From Paraescarpia echinospica (lineage: Eukaryota > Annelida > Polychaeta > Sabellida > Siboglinidae), in NCBI GenBank assembly GCA_020002185.1, contig CM034544.1:34450369-34514368 (forward strand): a DNA stretch of 64,000 nucleotides, given 5' to 3'. Shown here in pieces: positions 51,090 to 64,000 of the stretch. The position numbers and the translations under genes were made by a program. The notes under the pieces were generated by a model. That model worked only from the letters and a program-made list of their open reading frames with translations. It was not told the DNA's origin and searched no databases. The stretch's first letter is position 1, and each line of letters opens with the position of its first letter.

Positions 51090-51700
51090 TACTCTATATG
51101 TGTGTGTGTGTGTTTTAAAATTAGATGTTTTGCTTACTGTTTGAACATTTTCCCGTGGGCAGTATGCGTTCAACATAGTTAGTATAGTTTTAAGAACATT
51201 ATATTGATTAATAAACGAAAAACTAGTTTTACTCTCTTGGACATTTTACTTCTAAGCTCATACTTTATTTATCTACCCATGATTGTATATATGTAAATAT
51301 TATAATCATTATTATTTTATATATACATAATTTATATCGTGTATTTTAATAAAGTACAAATAGCAGTTTTCGTTTCTTTTAATTAATGAAATTACATTTT
51401 TTGACTGTTTTTTTTATTATTATATTATATTAGGTGAATATTTTATATTTACTGTGCTCATGTATCACCTACATTTAATGTTTTAAGTTATTAATTTTTT
51501 GAACAGCGCTTTGAGCAATGACACATGACCCGAAAAAATGATATGCCACGAGTTAACTACATGTAATTGGGTCAGAACGGTTCGCGAACGGTTCGCGTCG
51601 GCTCAATTATTAATAGTATGAACGCAACCCAATAACGGTTCGCTAGAATCCGGTACGCGAACCGGACCTAGTGTGAACAAGGCCTTTGTCTAACTACCAT
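51090..51700. other. Right-arm DNA upstream of copy B, AT-rich then GC-mixed
   Basis: Counterpart of 36,960-37,513. Contains 'gaacggttcgcgaacggttcgcg', absent in this doubled form on the left. Confidence 0.6.
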
Positions 51701-51847
51701 CCCATCCATCTAGTGGCCTGTTACAAAAGATCATTGTTGGCTAGCTGCCCCGTTGATTGGTTGGAGTTTCTTATACTAGTCGCTAAGTCTTTGTCTAACT
51801 AACATCCTTTCCGCCTAGCGGCCACGCAAATAACTACCAACTTCCTG

Positions 51848-51868
51848 ATTGGTGAGCTGCATATAAAG
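51848..51868 (+). promoter_or_regulatory. CCAAT and TATA boxes of BRICHOS copy B
   Basis: ATTGG (inverted CCAAT) at 51,848-51,852 and TATAAAG at 51,862-51,868, 90 bases above the first ATG. Both are conserved with copy A. A second ATTGG sits at 51,756-51,760. Confidence 0.7.
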
Positions 51869-51957
51869 GCCGCTGATGTGTGTTGCGGCACATCGACCTG
51901 AACCCGACGTCTCAGACCAGACTCCTCCGTCCGTTCTTCAACGTCTCCGCAGAACCG

Positions 51958-54900
51958 ATGCACCCAACAGCGACAGGCGCAATGGCAGAAGAAAAGGGGA
52001 AAATCAACGACTCACACTTTCAGGTTTGACGTTTTTCTCTAACATATTATTTTATTAAGACGATCTAAAATGCATTGAATGTAGCTTGTAGTATTTCTAT
52101 CTGCATACATGATGTGTTCAAATTCATCCACCCAGTAATGGTTTTCAAGTTGTTCTGCTTGATTTAAGTACAATTTAACATACAGTTTTAGAATGGAATG
52201 TTAAACCCTTGTGTACGAGCGGATGACACGAGGCAATCATATATAATTTGCAGTGCACATTGTTGTTATAACATCATGTTTATATCTTCACTTGATTACA
52301 TTGGTTCGTGTTATTAATTTGTATTTAATAATAATATTTTCTTATTTATTTACATGATACAAAAAGGAACGATTGCATCGTATTATCAATAATGTTTGCA
52401 TTGCAGTTCACTGGCATAGGTATTGACTGTTATCAGCTTAGTGAGTAAAATCAGTCTTCTCAAATTGCTTATGTATGCAGCATAAAGCCTAGTAGCACTA
52501 GGTGACAATAAAATGCACAAAAAAGCTAATCCAATTTACTGGAACATTATTGTCATCATACTATATACCCACTGTCTTTTTGTCGCTAAACATAACAGTT
52601 CGAAATGTGTTGAGAAATGCAATTTGTACGTTTGCAGTACGTTGAGAGTGCGCTTCCACCACCGAAAGAGAGTGGAAAGGTGAAGACGACGCACGTGTTC
52701 GTGGCAGTCACGTGTGTCGTCGTCGTCATCGTGTTGGTGGGCGGACTTCTCGGCGCCGCTTATGTCTTCAAGGCAGCTGCCGCCGACATCGTTAAGGTAG
52801 GCGGCGTCAATACGTGTCAGTTCACTTGTATTCATGCATCCATTGCTACAACAAATGTTAATCATATGTGTATAAATAAGTTATCTTCAAACACACTCTC
52901 TTAGTAAATTAGTATCTCCTCCAAAGTGTCCTGGTCCATTCGGGTCTTCTACGTTCATCAGCTATCTTAGAGCACCGGCCTATGATTCATCAATCGGCGA
53001 TACATGTAAAAAATTCGCTTAAACAGTTATTAGGACTTTTACTTATTACGTTTTAGCTGTCACTGCGGCTTTATGCACTAAATAAATATTTACCATGCCG
53101 TAATTAGCTACTGCAGACAATGAAGTGGTCAGCAGAATGAGTTTAAGAGGAAACGATGTAGTGGTAATAACTGCTGTGTGTGGTTTGTTGCTCCATGAAA
53201 GGATATAGTGGTAATAACTGCTGTGTTCGGATTGTTACTCCATGAATCGATGTAGTGGTAATAACTGCTGTGTTTGGACTGTTGCTCCATGAATGGATGC
53301 AGTGGTAATAACTGCTGTGTTCGGATTGTTGCTCCATGAATGGATGCAGTGCTAATAACTGCTGTGTTTGGTTTGTTGCTCCACGAATGGATGCATTGGT
53401 AATAACTGCTGTGTTTGGTTTGTTGCTCCATGAATGGATGTAGTGGTAATAACTGCTGTGTTTAGTGTGTTGCTCCACGAATGGATATAGTAGTAATAAC
53501 TGATGTACTAGGTTTGTTGCTTCGTGAATAGATGCAGTGGTAATAACTGCTGTGTTTGGTTTGTAGATATTCTGATATTCGCAAGCCTTGTATTCGTACG
53601 TTGGTTAATAACGTAAAACATCCGTCTTTATGTATGTTAACAAATAACATTCGTGAAAGGCGCACATTGGGCATTTATTACGGAACATGTTTACTAATAC
53701 TTACAAAGACTTTGTGTTAAACACATAGTCATACTGAACTCAGTATAAATATTCATTTATTGTTGCTAGTAATACGTTTTGTTTTATCTTTACACTTGTT
53801 ATTTTTTAACACAAACGGTTACGGTGAATATCTAGCCTAAACACAAGTATTTCATCATTCATATTAAAATGTTAAAGTATTACTAATTAAGTTGCAACCA
53901 TGCATGTTTCGTATTTAACTATGCATATAATTACATTTATCCTAATACTTGGTCAAATATTATAAGTTACACAATTCGTCCTGTATATTCAACATCGAAA
54001 GTGTGGGTAATATTTGTGTTTGACATGTTTGTGTTGTTGTTGTTGCTGCTTCTGCTGAAATAAACACATTATTATAATCGGTGTGTTTGGCATTGACCTT
54101 TCTAATACTGTATCTTGTTGGATGTAGTTCCACGTGAAGGTCAACGACAAAGGCGACGAGTCAATCAATGAAGACGTGGAGAGTGACACGACTAATGATG
54201 TAGTCACCTACCACATGATGACGTCAATGGGCGAGCAGTGGGTGGTGAACGACTTCAGCAAGGTAACTCAAAGCTGACATTATTATTAGTAATATTATCA
54301 TATTCATTATTATTAGTAGTATTATTAGTATTATAATCATAAATAGTATTATTATTAAAGTTTTCGTTACTACCAACAAAAATGGTCAACATTCATCACG
54401 TGTAAATTTGATATGCTATTATCATATTTATTTTGTCTTCCTGTGATTGTCAATCACAAGGTCGATACTCACAGAAATGAAAAGGTTAAACTATCCCAAA
54501 CATAGCACTGTTGTCCACCGTTGACCTACCAAACCAGTTGCCCCATTGTCATGCCGAAGAACGCAAATGCCTACATCTTTTACGGGGAGTGGTTCTACCA
54601 GGGTATTCGGTTACTTGACAATTGTGTTGCTTTCAACACTGCAATTACCACTGCTTGATGACTGACTGTATTTGATGACACTGTTTCGTAGAGAATCACG
54701 CTACACAAGATGAGCACGAACGGCAACACGGCGTGTTTTGTGTCGCCCTTGAATGAATCCGAGGCAGACCCGGAGACTGTGAGGGCCAACATGAAGGAAG
54801 TGAGTAGAACATCACCTCCGTTACAATGGTAACGATTAAAAAAAGTGTACTTGAAGTACAAATAAAAAGTAAACAAATGTACCGGTACTTGAAGTAAACA

Positions 54901-55718
54901 TAAAAATACGTTTGTTCTTCTACTAGAACACCACCTCCGTTACATGTGTAACGCTCTAGGATAACCGTTTTTTTCTGCATGAAAATTAGTGACAGAATCC
55001 AACAGTAGTACATGTGCACGTGATTACCAAATTCGTCGTGATATTCATTTCTAAAAATCACACTTCAAAGCAAAAGCCAACTTATATTTTGGTTTCATCT
55101 GTTGCTTACTATATAAGCATAACATAACTAGATCAAAGAGAAACATATATAAACATAATACTTTTTATTCAGAACAGTGTCAAGAACAGCGACTCCTCGT
55201 TCTTCCGTGTCACCGAGGGAGCCATCCCGCGGCCTGATTTCCTCGGCAAAAAAATCAACAGCATGTGCGACGGTGTCTCCATCTACTGGCTGACTCCGAC
55301 GTGTAGCAGCAACGGCACAGGCGTGGAGACGCCGGGCTCTGATGGTCAGTTATTAAAACCATTGGTTCTTAAATAACTTATTCTTAGTGTGAATCGTAGC
55401 ATTTTACCTTAATATTATATCAGATTACATCCGGCGTGCGTATATAGAATGTTGCTATGGAAATAGTAAGGCGTCGGAATGAGGCGAATATTTTTGGGAG
55501 GGTTGAGCCGTATCTTTTGCGTATTGCAGGTGTTTGGCTTTGGTCTGGAAGTCGTGGGAGATGCTGTTTGAGATTCTTCACTGTGTCCTTTCAGATTTTT
55601 ATCGGGATCATCCTTGCGCGCCAGCAGACGCAGCAGATTACACGCCAGCACTCTTCATATTACTTTACACACAGACACGCACTCGCACACGCACACGCAC
55701 ACGCACACGCACACGGGT

Positions 55719-55754
<36 letters not shown>

Positions 55755-56163
55755 GCACACACAAACACACATACACACACACACACATACACACACAAGC
55801 ACACACACGCACACGCACACACACACACACACACACACCCACAAACACAAGACCAAGCACACACACACAAACACACATACACGCATAAACACGAGCACGC
55901 ACACACGCACACACACGTACACACACAGACAACCTATAACATGTTGTTTCTCTGTAGATGAATTGGCGTCCCGACAGAAGAGGGCGACCCGAAAACTGCG
56001 TTGCGTCATGTGTGGGTGCTACAAAGTGTACGCCCCGTGGGTTGCTTGTGTTAGACGTTACAACAAGAAGACAAGGACTGTCCACTACAGTTTGTACTAC
56101 CGCGGCAGACCCTTTGTCGCCATCCGTGTGACGAAAACGTGCAACCTGTTCCGAAAGTGTTAG
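51958..56163 (+). CDS. BRICHOS-domain proprotein with C-terminal cationic Cys-rich peptide, copy B
   Basis: Six exons, all GT-AG: 51,958-52,023; 52,638-52,796; 54,128-54,262; 54,692-54,799; 55,173-55,344; 55,958-56,163 (stop TAG). Introns 1-4 are phase 0 and intron 5 is phase 1. Predicted 281 residues with the copy A layout: type II anchor about 39-66, BRICHOS about 100-200 with Cys135 and Cys188/Cys200, N-glycosylation sequons at Asn141 and Asn203, and RQKR at 219-222. The mature 59-residue tail is encoded wholly by exon 6. It has six Cys, 15 Lys/Arg and an alternating aromatic/basic stretch ([17 protein letters not shown]) that fits a beta-hairpin. It differs from copy A at 16 residues, three of them in the mature tail (S/N, R/K, F/M). 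Expected route: secretory membrane, convertase cleavage, peptide release. Antimicrobial role is inference. Confidence 0.9.
53150..53560. repeat. 47-bp minisatellite in intron 2 of copy B, about 8 copies
   Basis: Reverse form of the copy A intron array ('gtggtaataactgctgtgtt' plus 'tggtttgttgctccatgaatggatg'-like sequence), roughly twice as many units. Open frames on the minus strand are artefacts. Confidence 0.9.
55668..55925. repeat. (CA)n-rich tract in intron 5 of copy B
   Basis: Compound cacaca/cacgca/acacaa tract that makes intron 5 613 bases, against 406 in copy A, whose tract is at 33,070-33,160. It ends about 30 bases before the exon 6 acceptor. Confidence 0.95.
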
Positions 56164-56379
56164 TTGCACCCGGACCGCCGTAGAGACAGTAGCTCGATTC
56201 ACGACACCGGCGTGGAGACAGTCGCTGGAGTCACGACAGTCGGGCGGTGACTCGCCAATATCTCTTTTAAACTCGGACACTGTTCATTTATTCAGAACGC
56301 TGGTTTTATTGCAAGAAATATAAGCACAAGCTAAAACTATGAATATTGACTAGGGTCGTTTTAAAAGCTTATGACACAT

Positions 56380-56900
56380 TACACTGTGCATGTAGCAGTG
56401 GTCACTGTCGCATTAAACAGTGCATGTAGCAGTGGTCACTGTCGCATTAAACAGTGCATGTAGCAGTGGTCAGTGTCGCATTAAACAGTGCATGTAGCAG
56501 TGGTCACTGTCGCATTAAACAGTGCATGTAGCAGAGGTCACTGTCGCATTAAACAGTGCATGTAGCAGTGGTCAGTGTCGCATTAAACAGTGCATGTAGC
56601 ACAGTGCATGTAGCAGTGCATGTAGCAGTGGTCAGTGTCGCATTAAACAGTGCATGTAGCAGTGGTCACTGTCGCATTAAACAGTGCATGTAGCAGTGGT
56701 CAGTGTCACATTAAACAGTGCATGTAGCAGTGGTCAGTGTCGCATTAAACAGTGCATGTAGCAGTGGTCACTGTCGCATTAAACAGTGCATGTAGCAGTG
56801 GTCAGTGTCGCATTAAACAGTGCATGTAGCAGTGGTCAGTGTCGCATTAAACAGTGCATGTAGCAGTGGTCAGTGTCGCATTAAACAGTGCATGTAGTAA
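56380..56900. repeat. 34-bp minisatellite 3' of BRICHOS copy B, about 15 copies
   Basis: Unit 'agtgcatgtagcagtggtca' plus 'gtgtcgcattaaac'; reverse of the copy A array. A short disrupted unit lies near 56,598-56,620. Confidence 0.95.
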
Positions 56901-57302
56901 CGTTCAGTCGCTTACTTGTTTTAGTGTTAGTGACGTACAACTTGTGATAATTAAAGCAACTTACATTTAGGCCGAATCATTGTCACACTAAAATTTACAT
57001 GGTGTTTTTGTTACTAGAAACATCATAGCTAAAGTAGGGGTACCTCATTTTATCATATTTACGTTTCTTTTTACCTTTACGAAATATACATGTATGCATA
57101 TTTTCTTGCAAAGAAATTAACTTTTATATATTTCGTTTCATACAACAATGTTTGTTTTGCATTTTTCCAACACGTTGTATTGCTTAGTATGAATTGCTAT
57201 GTAACTAGATATTATGATATACCGATTTAAAGAAAATTAAAGTTTAAAATGCCCGTAATGTAGTTGTCTTTATATATTATATAGTTGACCTATTTCTGAA
57301 AG

Positions 57303-57425
57303 TGGCAGTTGCTGCATGAAGCATGGGAAGCTATTCCTGCTGACACCGTCCAACACTTGGTACACTCTACGCCTCGCCGATGTGCCGCAGTGATCGCCGC
57401 GAAGGGGCAGCACACACGTTATTAA
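57303..57425 (+). pseudogene. Tc1/mariner transposase C-terminal remnant, right arm
   Basis: Same 40-codon terminus as at 31,590-31,712, with one visible change (LLHEA instead of LLDEA), ending TAT TAA. Confidence 0.85.
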
Positions 57426-58874
<1,449 letters not shown>

Positions 58875-59155
58875 GTTCGTTTACCGTGTGCTTGGTATTC
58901 TGTCCATTGAACTCGCACTCCATTTTGTGTATTTCTGTCAGATGAAAAAATTATTTAACATTATACATAACTCTCAAGAAACGTGGCTTATGTCTGGATA
59001 TTTCAAACGCATCCTCCGATCGGTCATCTGTAGCATCTTATGAAGTTACGTCACATTTGGAGAAAGAAACGAATGGATAATAAAACCAAGCGAGTGGGCC
59101 TCGGCACCTTGGACGAGAAGCGCTAACAATCATCCAAACTGAACGTATGAATATA

Positions 59156-59316
59156 CAGTACCGGTAAAGTTATGGGAACAATACAGTCAGATAGGACGGC
59201 TGAAGCATCACATAAAGAAACAATGTGTCTACATATAGATGGTTATCTGAAAAGCTGGTCAGAACACAAACAATGTCATATTTTGCTGCTGTTCCCATGA
59301 CTTTATGCCGGTACTG
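59156..59316. mobile_element. Tc1/mariner-type MITE, 161 bp, right arm
   Basis: Inverted copy of 29,650-29,810 with the same TIRs and TA flanks (59,154-59,155; 59,317-59,318). Confidence 0.9.
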
Positions 59317-59399
59317 TATATATATATATATATACCTTTATATTCAAGTTTAAAGTGAAATATACTTAGTAGGCCCTGCTCAATTCCTCAAGTATGCGT

Positions 59400-59620
59400 C
59401 GATTTTGGCTCATTAGCATAGTAAATAAACGTCTCTCAACTGAGAGTATGAAGGCTCGAATTCTGTTGTTGCTTTTCGAAGCTTGGGCAATGTTGTTCAG
59501 TACACGTTACTCCAGTTTACTCAAGAGTAAAACTGAGTAGCAATGGCTGCAGACAGTTGAGTATGTGTGAACGAATATGATAGTCGTTGGGTATTAATTT
59601 CAACGAGACTGAATACCTCC
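59400..59620 (+). mobile_element. SINE fragment, plus orientation
   Basis: Counterpart of 29,355-29,575. Confidence 0.7.
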
Positions 59621-59886
59621 CAAATAAGTTGACCTGGTATACCAATAAACATATGCACCAGTAGTGACGGGTAATACCTTCTGAGCTGTCATATGGAATA
59701 TAGGCTATACCACGTTATAAGTCAACATAGCTTTTATATTATGAACTATATAATCATAATCATCCATATATATATATATGTTAATGACTTCTCTGTCCTT
59801 AAGTGAAAACTTCCAAAACCAGGACGTTTCGTAGACTCCGAATGGGTGTTTATGTTGCCGTATTTATATTGCACCGTTAGGATATA

Positions 59887-60450
59887 ATGCGATCGATTTG
59901 TGTTTTTCCCGTTTTTACACACTCCACCATTTGCTTTGTTTGCCAACGTAATATCCCCGTAGTATCAAGATTCAAATACCTGGGTGCAATTATCACAGAC
60001 GAGTGGTCCAAACCTGACGTGCTATCCATGATTGAACAGAAAAGGGCAGCGCTGACAAGACTAAAAGCCATCTGGAAGGATAACATTTCACTCAGCTTCC
60101 AAATCACACTGATGCGTTCCCTTGTGATGTCAGTATTCATTTACGCTTGCGGGATATATGGACCATTACAACAGACCTGCAAAGAAAAATCCTAGGCGAT
60201 GGAGATGAGATGCTACCGCAAAATCCTGCGCATCTCATACAAGGACCATATCACCAACGAAGATGTCCGCAACAGAATTAAACAAGTCATCGGACCCTTT
60301 GAAAAATACTGACGACAGTCAAGAAACAAACGCTAAAGTGTAATACAGTGTCATGTTACTAGATCAACCGGCCTTGCAAAATCCATCCTGCAAGGCATTG
60401 TGCCAAGTCCTCAGTGGAGCCCCAACGACCGCCTGGTTATGGGACAGTGA
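59887..60450 (+). pseudogene. RTE-like LINE reverse transcriptase C-terminal fragment, right arm
   Basis: Same FKYLGAIITDE to MRSLVMSVFIYAC segment as at 28,490-29,085, residue for residue over the 102-codon frame. The broken continuation (MRCYRKILRISYKDHITNED) reaches about 60,450. Confidence 0.85.
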
Positions 60451-60682
60451 GTGAATAAGTAATATCCCCGGACTTCGACGTTGTTATTGAATGCCATAAG
60501 ACATTATACCGAGAGCTTGTCACACAGGCAGGAGCAGTGGTCCCAATAACAGTGTCACGACGACTGACAGCACGCCAATCCCAGATGGCAACAGGTCAGG
60601 GGACCGTCACCTCGCGGCGACGTGTTTATTGCAAAAACATTAACATCTTTCCATTATAGTATTACTGTTTATCCCACTACTA

Positions 60683-60893
<211 letters not shown>

Positions 60894-61579
60894 TTTTTAA
60901 ATAACGTTTTGCCGCCCACACATGTGTTTTAATTAACCTGATGAGGAATCGGAAATAATTGTAATGTGGCCTTAGGACTGTTTAGTGCGTATCAATAAAA
61001 GTGCACGAAATACGTTGTTGGTTTAATTTTATTTCCGGACGTCTTCCCCCCCTCCCCGTATGTTCGTTGAATAACCCTGTTTTCAAACAGGACCCTACGG
61101 AAGGTCGTATGAAGTGAGAACGTCATCGAGGAAAATTACTTGAGTACGTTTAGGCTAAACAGTTCTTTTGTGTGCCACCGCAGTTTCAGTACCAAGACAT
61201 GGGCGGTTTTTAAACAACCAGTCGGCTACATATATCGTGAATCTCCGCGTACTGGGATATATCTTCGGTAGGCGGCAATGGTTGAACAGGGGTTCTTTTG
61301 TGTTACTGATAGTTCCGTGAGTGCAATTTTATGAGTGGGGTTTAGGCAAGAATTCGGTGGTGTAGGTTTCTGGGAACTAGTTAGTCTGCCAGGCGTGAAC
61401 GTGTCAAACTTAATTTCGTCTTCTGATGACCAGGTTTTAATCATCTTAATTTGGTAATGGTTAATTGGTTAAAGAGTGTGGGGTGATTTATGGAGTGATA
61501 GCTGTAGCCTTGGTGAGAATAGAAAGGTCACCATATGTAATGTTTTTTTAGGAACCGAAGTGCCACCCTGATCCCAACC
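60894..61579. other. Unassigned right-arm DNA
   Basis: Counterpart of 27,401-28,076; no gene recognised. Confidence 0.5.
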
Positions 61580-61705
61580 GCAGCTCAACATGTTGGGATG
61601 TGTACTCACGTGTTGTAATGTGGCTCGGCATGTAAGGATGTGCACTCACGTGTTGTAACGTGGCTCGGCATGTAAGGATGTGCACTCACGTGTTGTAATG
61701 TGGCT
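61580..61705. repeat. 40-bp tandem repeat, three copies
   Basis: Counterpart of 27,278-27,400. Confidence 0.9.
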
Positions 61706-62099
61706 CCAGCCAAACAAATCACAACCAGCGAAGCAGCAACTCCACTCTTAGAAAGAAGTTTCACAATAGTCGCCCGGCTGGACGGAGACCATACAGCGAT
61801 CCGGCTAACCGGTGAAATGGTCCCTATGCAGCCTCACTTCTTATAAGTAGACGTCCAAGTTGTCGACCAACACTTTAGGTCTTTCATTGTACACCCAACG
61901 CTTCCTTTGTTGGATAAACACACTCGGGGAAAATAACTACCTCACAATAGGGGATGGTTTCAAGGTGTGACGTGTTGTTTAGTGGGGGGTGGATACTTCG
62001 TTTGGCGTCGCTTTCTGTGCTTTATTCATTGCACCAGAATAAGTACTAATTAGATAACGTGCGTGCCTGCGTGCGTACGTGCGTGTGTACATCAAGGTA

Positions 62100-62205
62100 A
62101 ATTCTTATAGAGCGCAGCATCCAGTCCCCAGGACTGCTCAAAGCGCTTTACACTTTAGTCCCTGGCAGACCTGTTCAATTTAACGCTATCTCAACTTCTC
62201 TGGGA
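62100..62205 (-). mobile_element. SINE 3' body fragment
   Basis: Counterpart of 26,775-26,872. Confidence 0.8.
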
Positions 62206-62702
62206 ATGTTACGAAGATACATTGCTTAGCGTGTGACGTTGTTCTTCTTCCTCTATCACTAAGAAATCCGTTTCATCGTTTATTCTTTTATGTCCAAATC
62301 ATTTTATATCACCTAGTAAGTGTCAAATGTAGGTAACATGTGGACAGATGATGTGATTTGGTAGACTGCATGGGGAGCGGTAGTCGCGCGGTAGTCCGCC
62401 AGACTATCGATGGATGAGGCGATGGTTAAATTACATTATACCTGTCGCCGTTTTGAAACTTAGGCAATTTCGTTCACCTCACGTTGTCTGTGTTGTTTCG
62501 ATAGAGACGCTACAAGCCGCTTGTCCCTTTTATCTGGTGTGGTTGTTGTGATACCTCATAACTAGGCTAGGAACAATGTTGTATCATATGCGTAGTCAAC
62601 CGCCAGTTGGTGAATCGCCTACAACTGTGTATTGCCTTGTGCGTGGAATCGGAGTGTCTGGAAGAGTGAATTAGCGTAGCATACAAGCGAACAATCACTT
62701 CA

Positions 62703-63100
62703 TGGTGGCAGCGTCAGGATACATAAAACAGCGGTAACAGTGAGCATCAGAATCATGAACTTTGAAACTGTAAAGTGCCGAATAGCGTAGAGTCTACGTT
62801 GTTAACCGCTGTGCCCGCAACCCAAAATCCGATCCGGCATCGTCACGAGATTCACGCATGCCGTCACGTGTATCACTCCGCGCGCTACACAACTGGTCAC
62901 CAGGAGGCGACACAACTCATCAAAAGCTTCACGTCTGGTCGCTAGGGGCGACACCGCTGCATAGCGCCCACCGCTAACGCGCAGTAACAGTGTTATAGCC
63001 GGCGAACTCGTAAAAGCAGTTGCCGGGCTAATAACAAATACGCCCAAACGCACCACAAAACCGTAACACGTAACAAAATAACACCGTTGTTGCACCCACA
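62703..63100 (+). other. Gypsy leader with candidate primer-binding site, right arm
   Basis: CA at 62,701-62,702 followed by TGGTGGCAGCGTC (62,703-62,715) and a 385-base leader to the gag ATG. A small indel near 62,866-62,872 distinguishes it from the left copy. Confidence 0.5.
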
Positions 63101-63853
63101 ATGGCAAAATACACCACTATGGACTGGATTGGCGAGAATGTTGCAGAAACGTTCAAAATGTTCAAACAACGAATGACTCTCATACTAACCGACGAGAATG
63201 TTGTTGACCCGGCCAAACAGGCGGTAAAGATACAGATCGCTGTGGGAAACGAGGGGCTGAAGCGAATCAACTCGTCAACACTGACGGAGGACGAAAAGAA
63301 AGATCCTGCGAAGTTATACAAACTGTTTGAAGACCAACTCGACATCAGACTAAACTTCCGAATCCATAGAATGGAGTTGATGACATTTCGTCAAAATGAA
63401 CGTGAATCAACTGACGAATTCGTCAACAGAGCGCGCCACAAGGGCGGCCTATGCGACTTCGGTGAACGCGAGTTGGTCGAGAGGATCATTGAGCTGATCA
63501 TCGCAAGCACTCCGCATGAACTACTGCAAAAGCACCTCCTCGACCAAGAGAAAGGCTACAGCATGGATCACGTGTTGAAGGAAGCACGCAAATATGAGGC
63601 CATAGCTGCTGGAAAAGAGTCCCTGCAAAGCCTGAGAAGACCACATTACACGGCCATCAATGAAGTGAAGCATAGAAATACATGCAGAAACTGTGCACTC
63701 TCACATCCACCGAGGGAGTGTCCTGGTTACAAGAACCACTGTAAATACTGCGATGTCGTCGGGCACTGGAACAAGTGTTGCCGGAAAAAGACAACAGATG
63801 ACCGGCAGAAAGCAGACGACCGACCCCAGAAAGCCGTGTACAAGTCGAAATGA
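63101..63853 (+). CDS. gag: Ty3/gypsy Gag, right-arm copy
   Basis: Intact 250-residue Gag, residue-identical to 25,103-25,855. Capsid-like region first, then zinc knuckles CRNCALSHPPREC and CKYCDVVGHWNKC near residues 201-230, then a basic tail. It ends in TGA at 63,851-63,853, and the frame stays open for 49 more codons to the window end. Confidence 0.93.
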   Translation: MAKYTTMDWIGENVAETFKMFKQRMTLILTDENVVDPAKQAVKIQIAVGNEGLKRINSSTLTEDEKKDPAKLYKLFEDQLDIRLNFRIHRMELMTFRQNERESTDEFVNRARHKGGLCDFGERELVERIIELIIASTPHELLQKHLLDQEKGYSMDHVLKEARKYEAIAAGKESLQSLRRPHYTAINEVKHRNTCRNCALSHPPRECPGYKNHCKYCDVVGHWNKCCRKKTTDDRQKADDRPQKAVYKSK

Positions 63854-64000
63854 CCAGCTAGACTAAAGAGCCGAAGCCGACGTGACAGTAGACAACCAAC
63901 GAAGCCAATTCACGAACTCTCTGGGTACAACACAGAACACGATCGAGACGACTACGACACTGACGGCGAGACTTACACGAAGTCGTTTTACGTCATCATA
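63854..64000 (+). CDS. pol: Start of gypsy pol, truncated by window end
   Basis: Forty-nine codons in the gag frame directly after its TGA, with no further stop. The first residues are basic (RLKSRSRRDSR), then acidic (EHDRDDYDTDGE). The protease DTG lies beyond the window. Whether this copy carries the same pol frameshifts as the left arm cannot be seen. Confidence 0.7.

Overview
The window is eukaryotic, most likely from a marine invertebrate animal. Six-exon genes with GT-AG introns, LINEs of several clades, a Ty3/gypsy element, tRNA-derived SINEs, TIR transposons and long (CA)n/(CT)n tracts support this. I see no bacterial operons, ribosome binding sites or phage genes. The two real genes encode a BRICHOS proprotein ending in a cationic, cysteine-rich peptide, an architecture best known from antimicrobial peptide precursors of polychaete worms. 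That points loosely to an annelid or another lophotrochozoan; the phylum cannot be fixed from this window.

Layout. 1-4748: a 41-bp satellite of about 115 units. 4.8-8.35 kb: a decayed LINE on +. 8.4-14 kb: minisatellites, SINEs and low-complexity DNA. 14-19.5 kb: a gypsy integrase scrap, a decayed L2-like LINE on -, and the debris of a third BRICHOS gene (exon 1 and intron 1 only). 19.5-22 kb: repeats, a MITE and microsatellites. 21.9-26.3 kb: a Ty3/gypsy element on - with gag and broken pol.

From about 24,956 to 38,834 the sequence is repeated in reverse at 46,925-64,000, where the window ends, so the right arm runs on. This giant inverted repeat has an 8-kb spacer (38,835-46,924) made of LINE fragments and (CT)/(TCTG) tracts. 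Each arm holds one intact BRICHOS gene (copy A, -, 36,688 to 32,838; copy B, +, 51,958 to 56,163). The two are head to head, with promoters facing the spacer. Each arm also carries the same gypsy gag, RTE-like fragment, Tc1 remnant, MITE, SINE pieces and minisatellites, so those predate the inversion-duplication. A 3.0-kb pogo-like transposon (48,079-51,089) is only in the right arm, and its empty site is visible in the left arm, so it came later.

How the genes work. Each BRICHOS gene predicts a 281-residue type II membrane proprotein: short cytosolic tail, membrane anchor, linker, BRICHOS domain, RQKR furin-type site, then a 59-residue tail with six cysteines, 15 Lys/Arg and no Asp/Glu. By family analogy the BRICHOS domain chaperones the beta-prone peptide until a convertase frees it. 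The copies differ at 16 of 281 residues, five of them encoded by the last exon. The outer parts of the arms are almost identical, while the gene and inner parts are more diverged.
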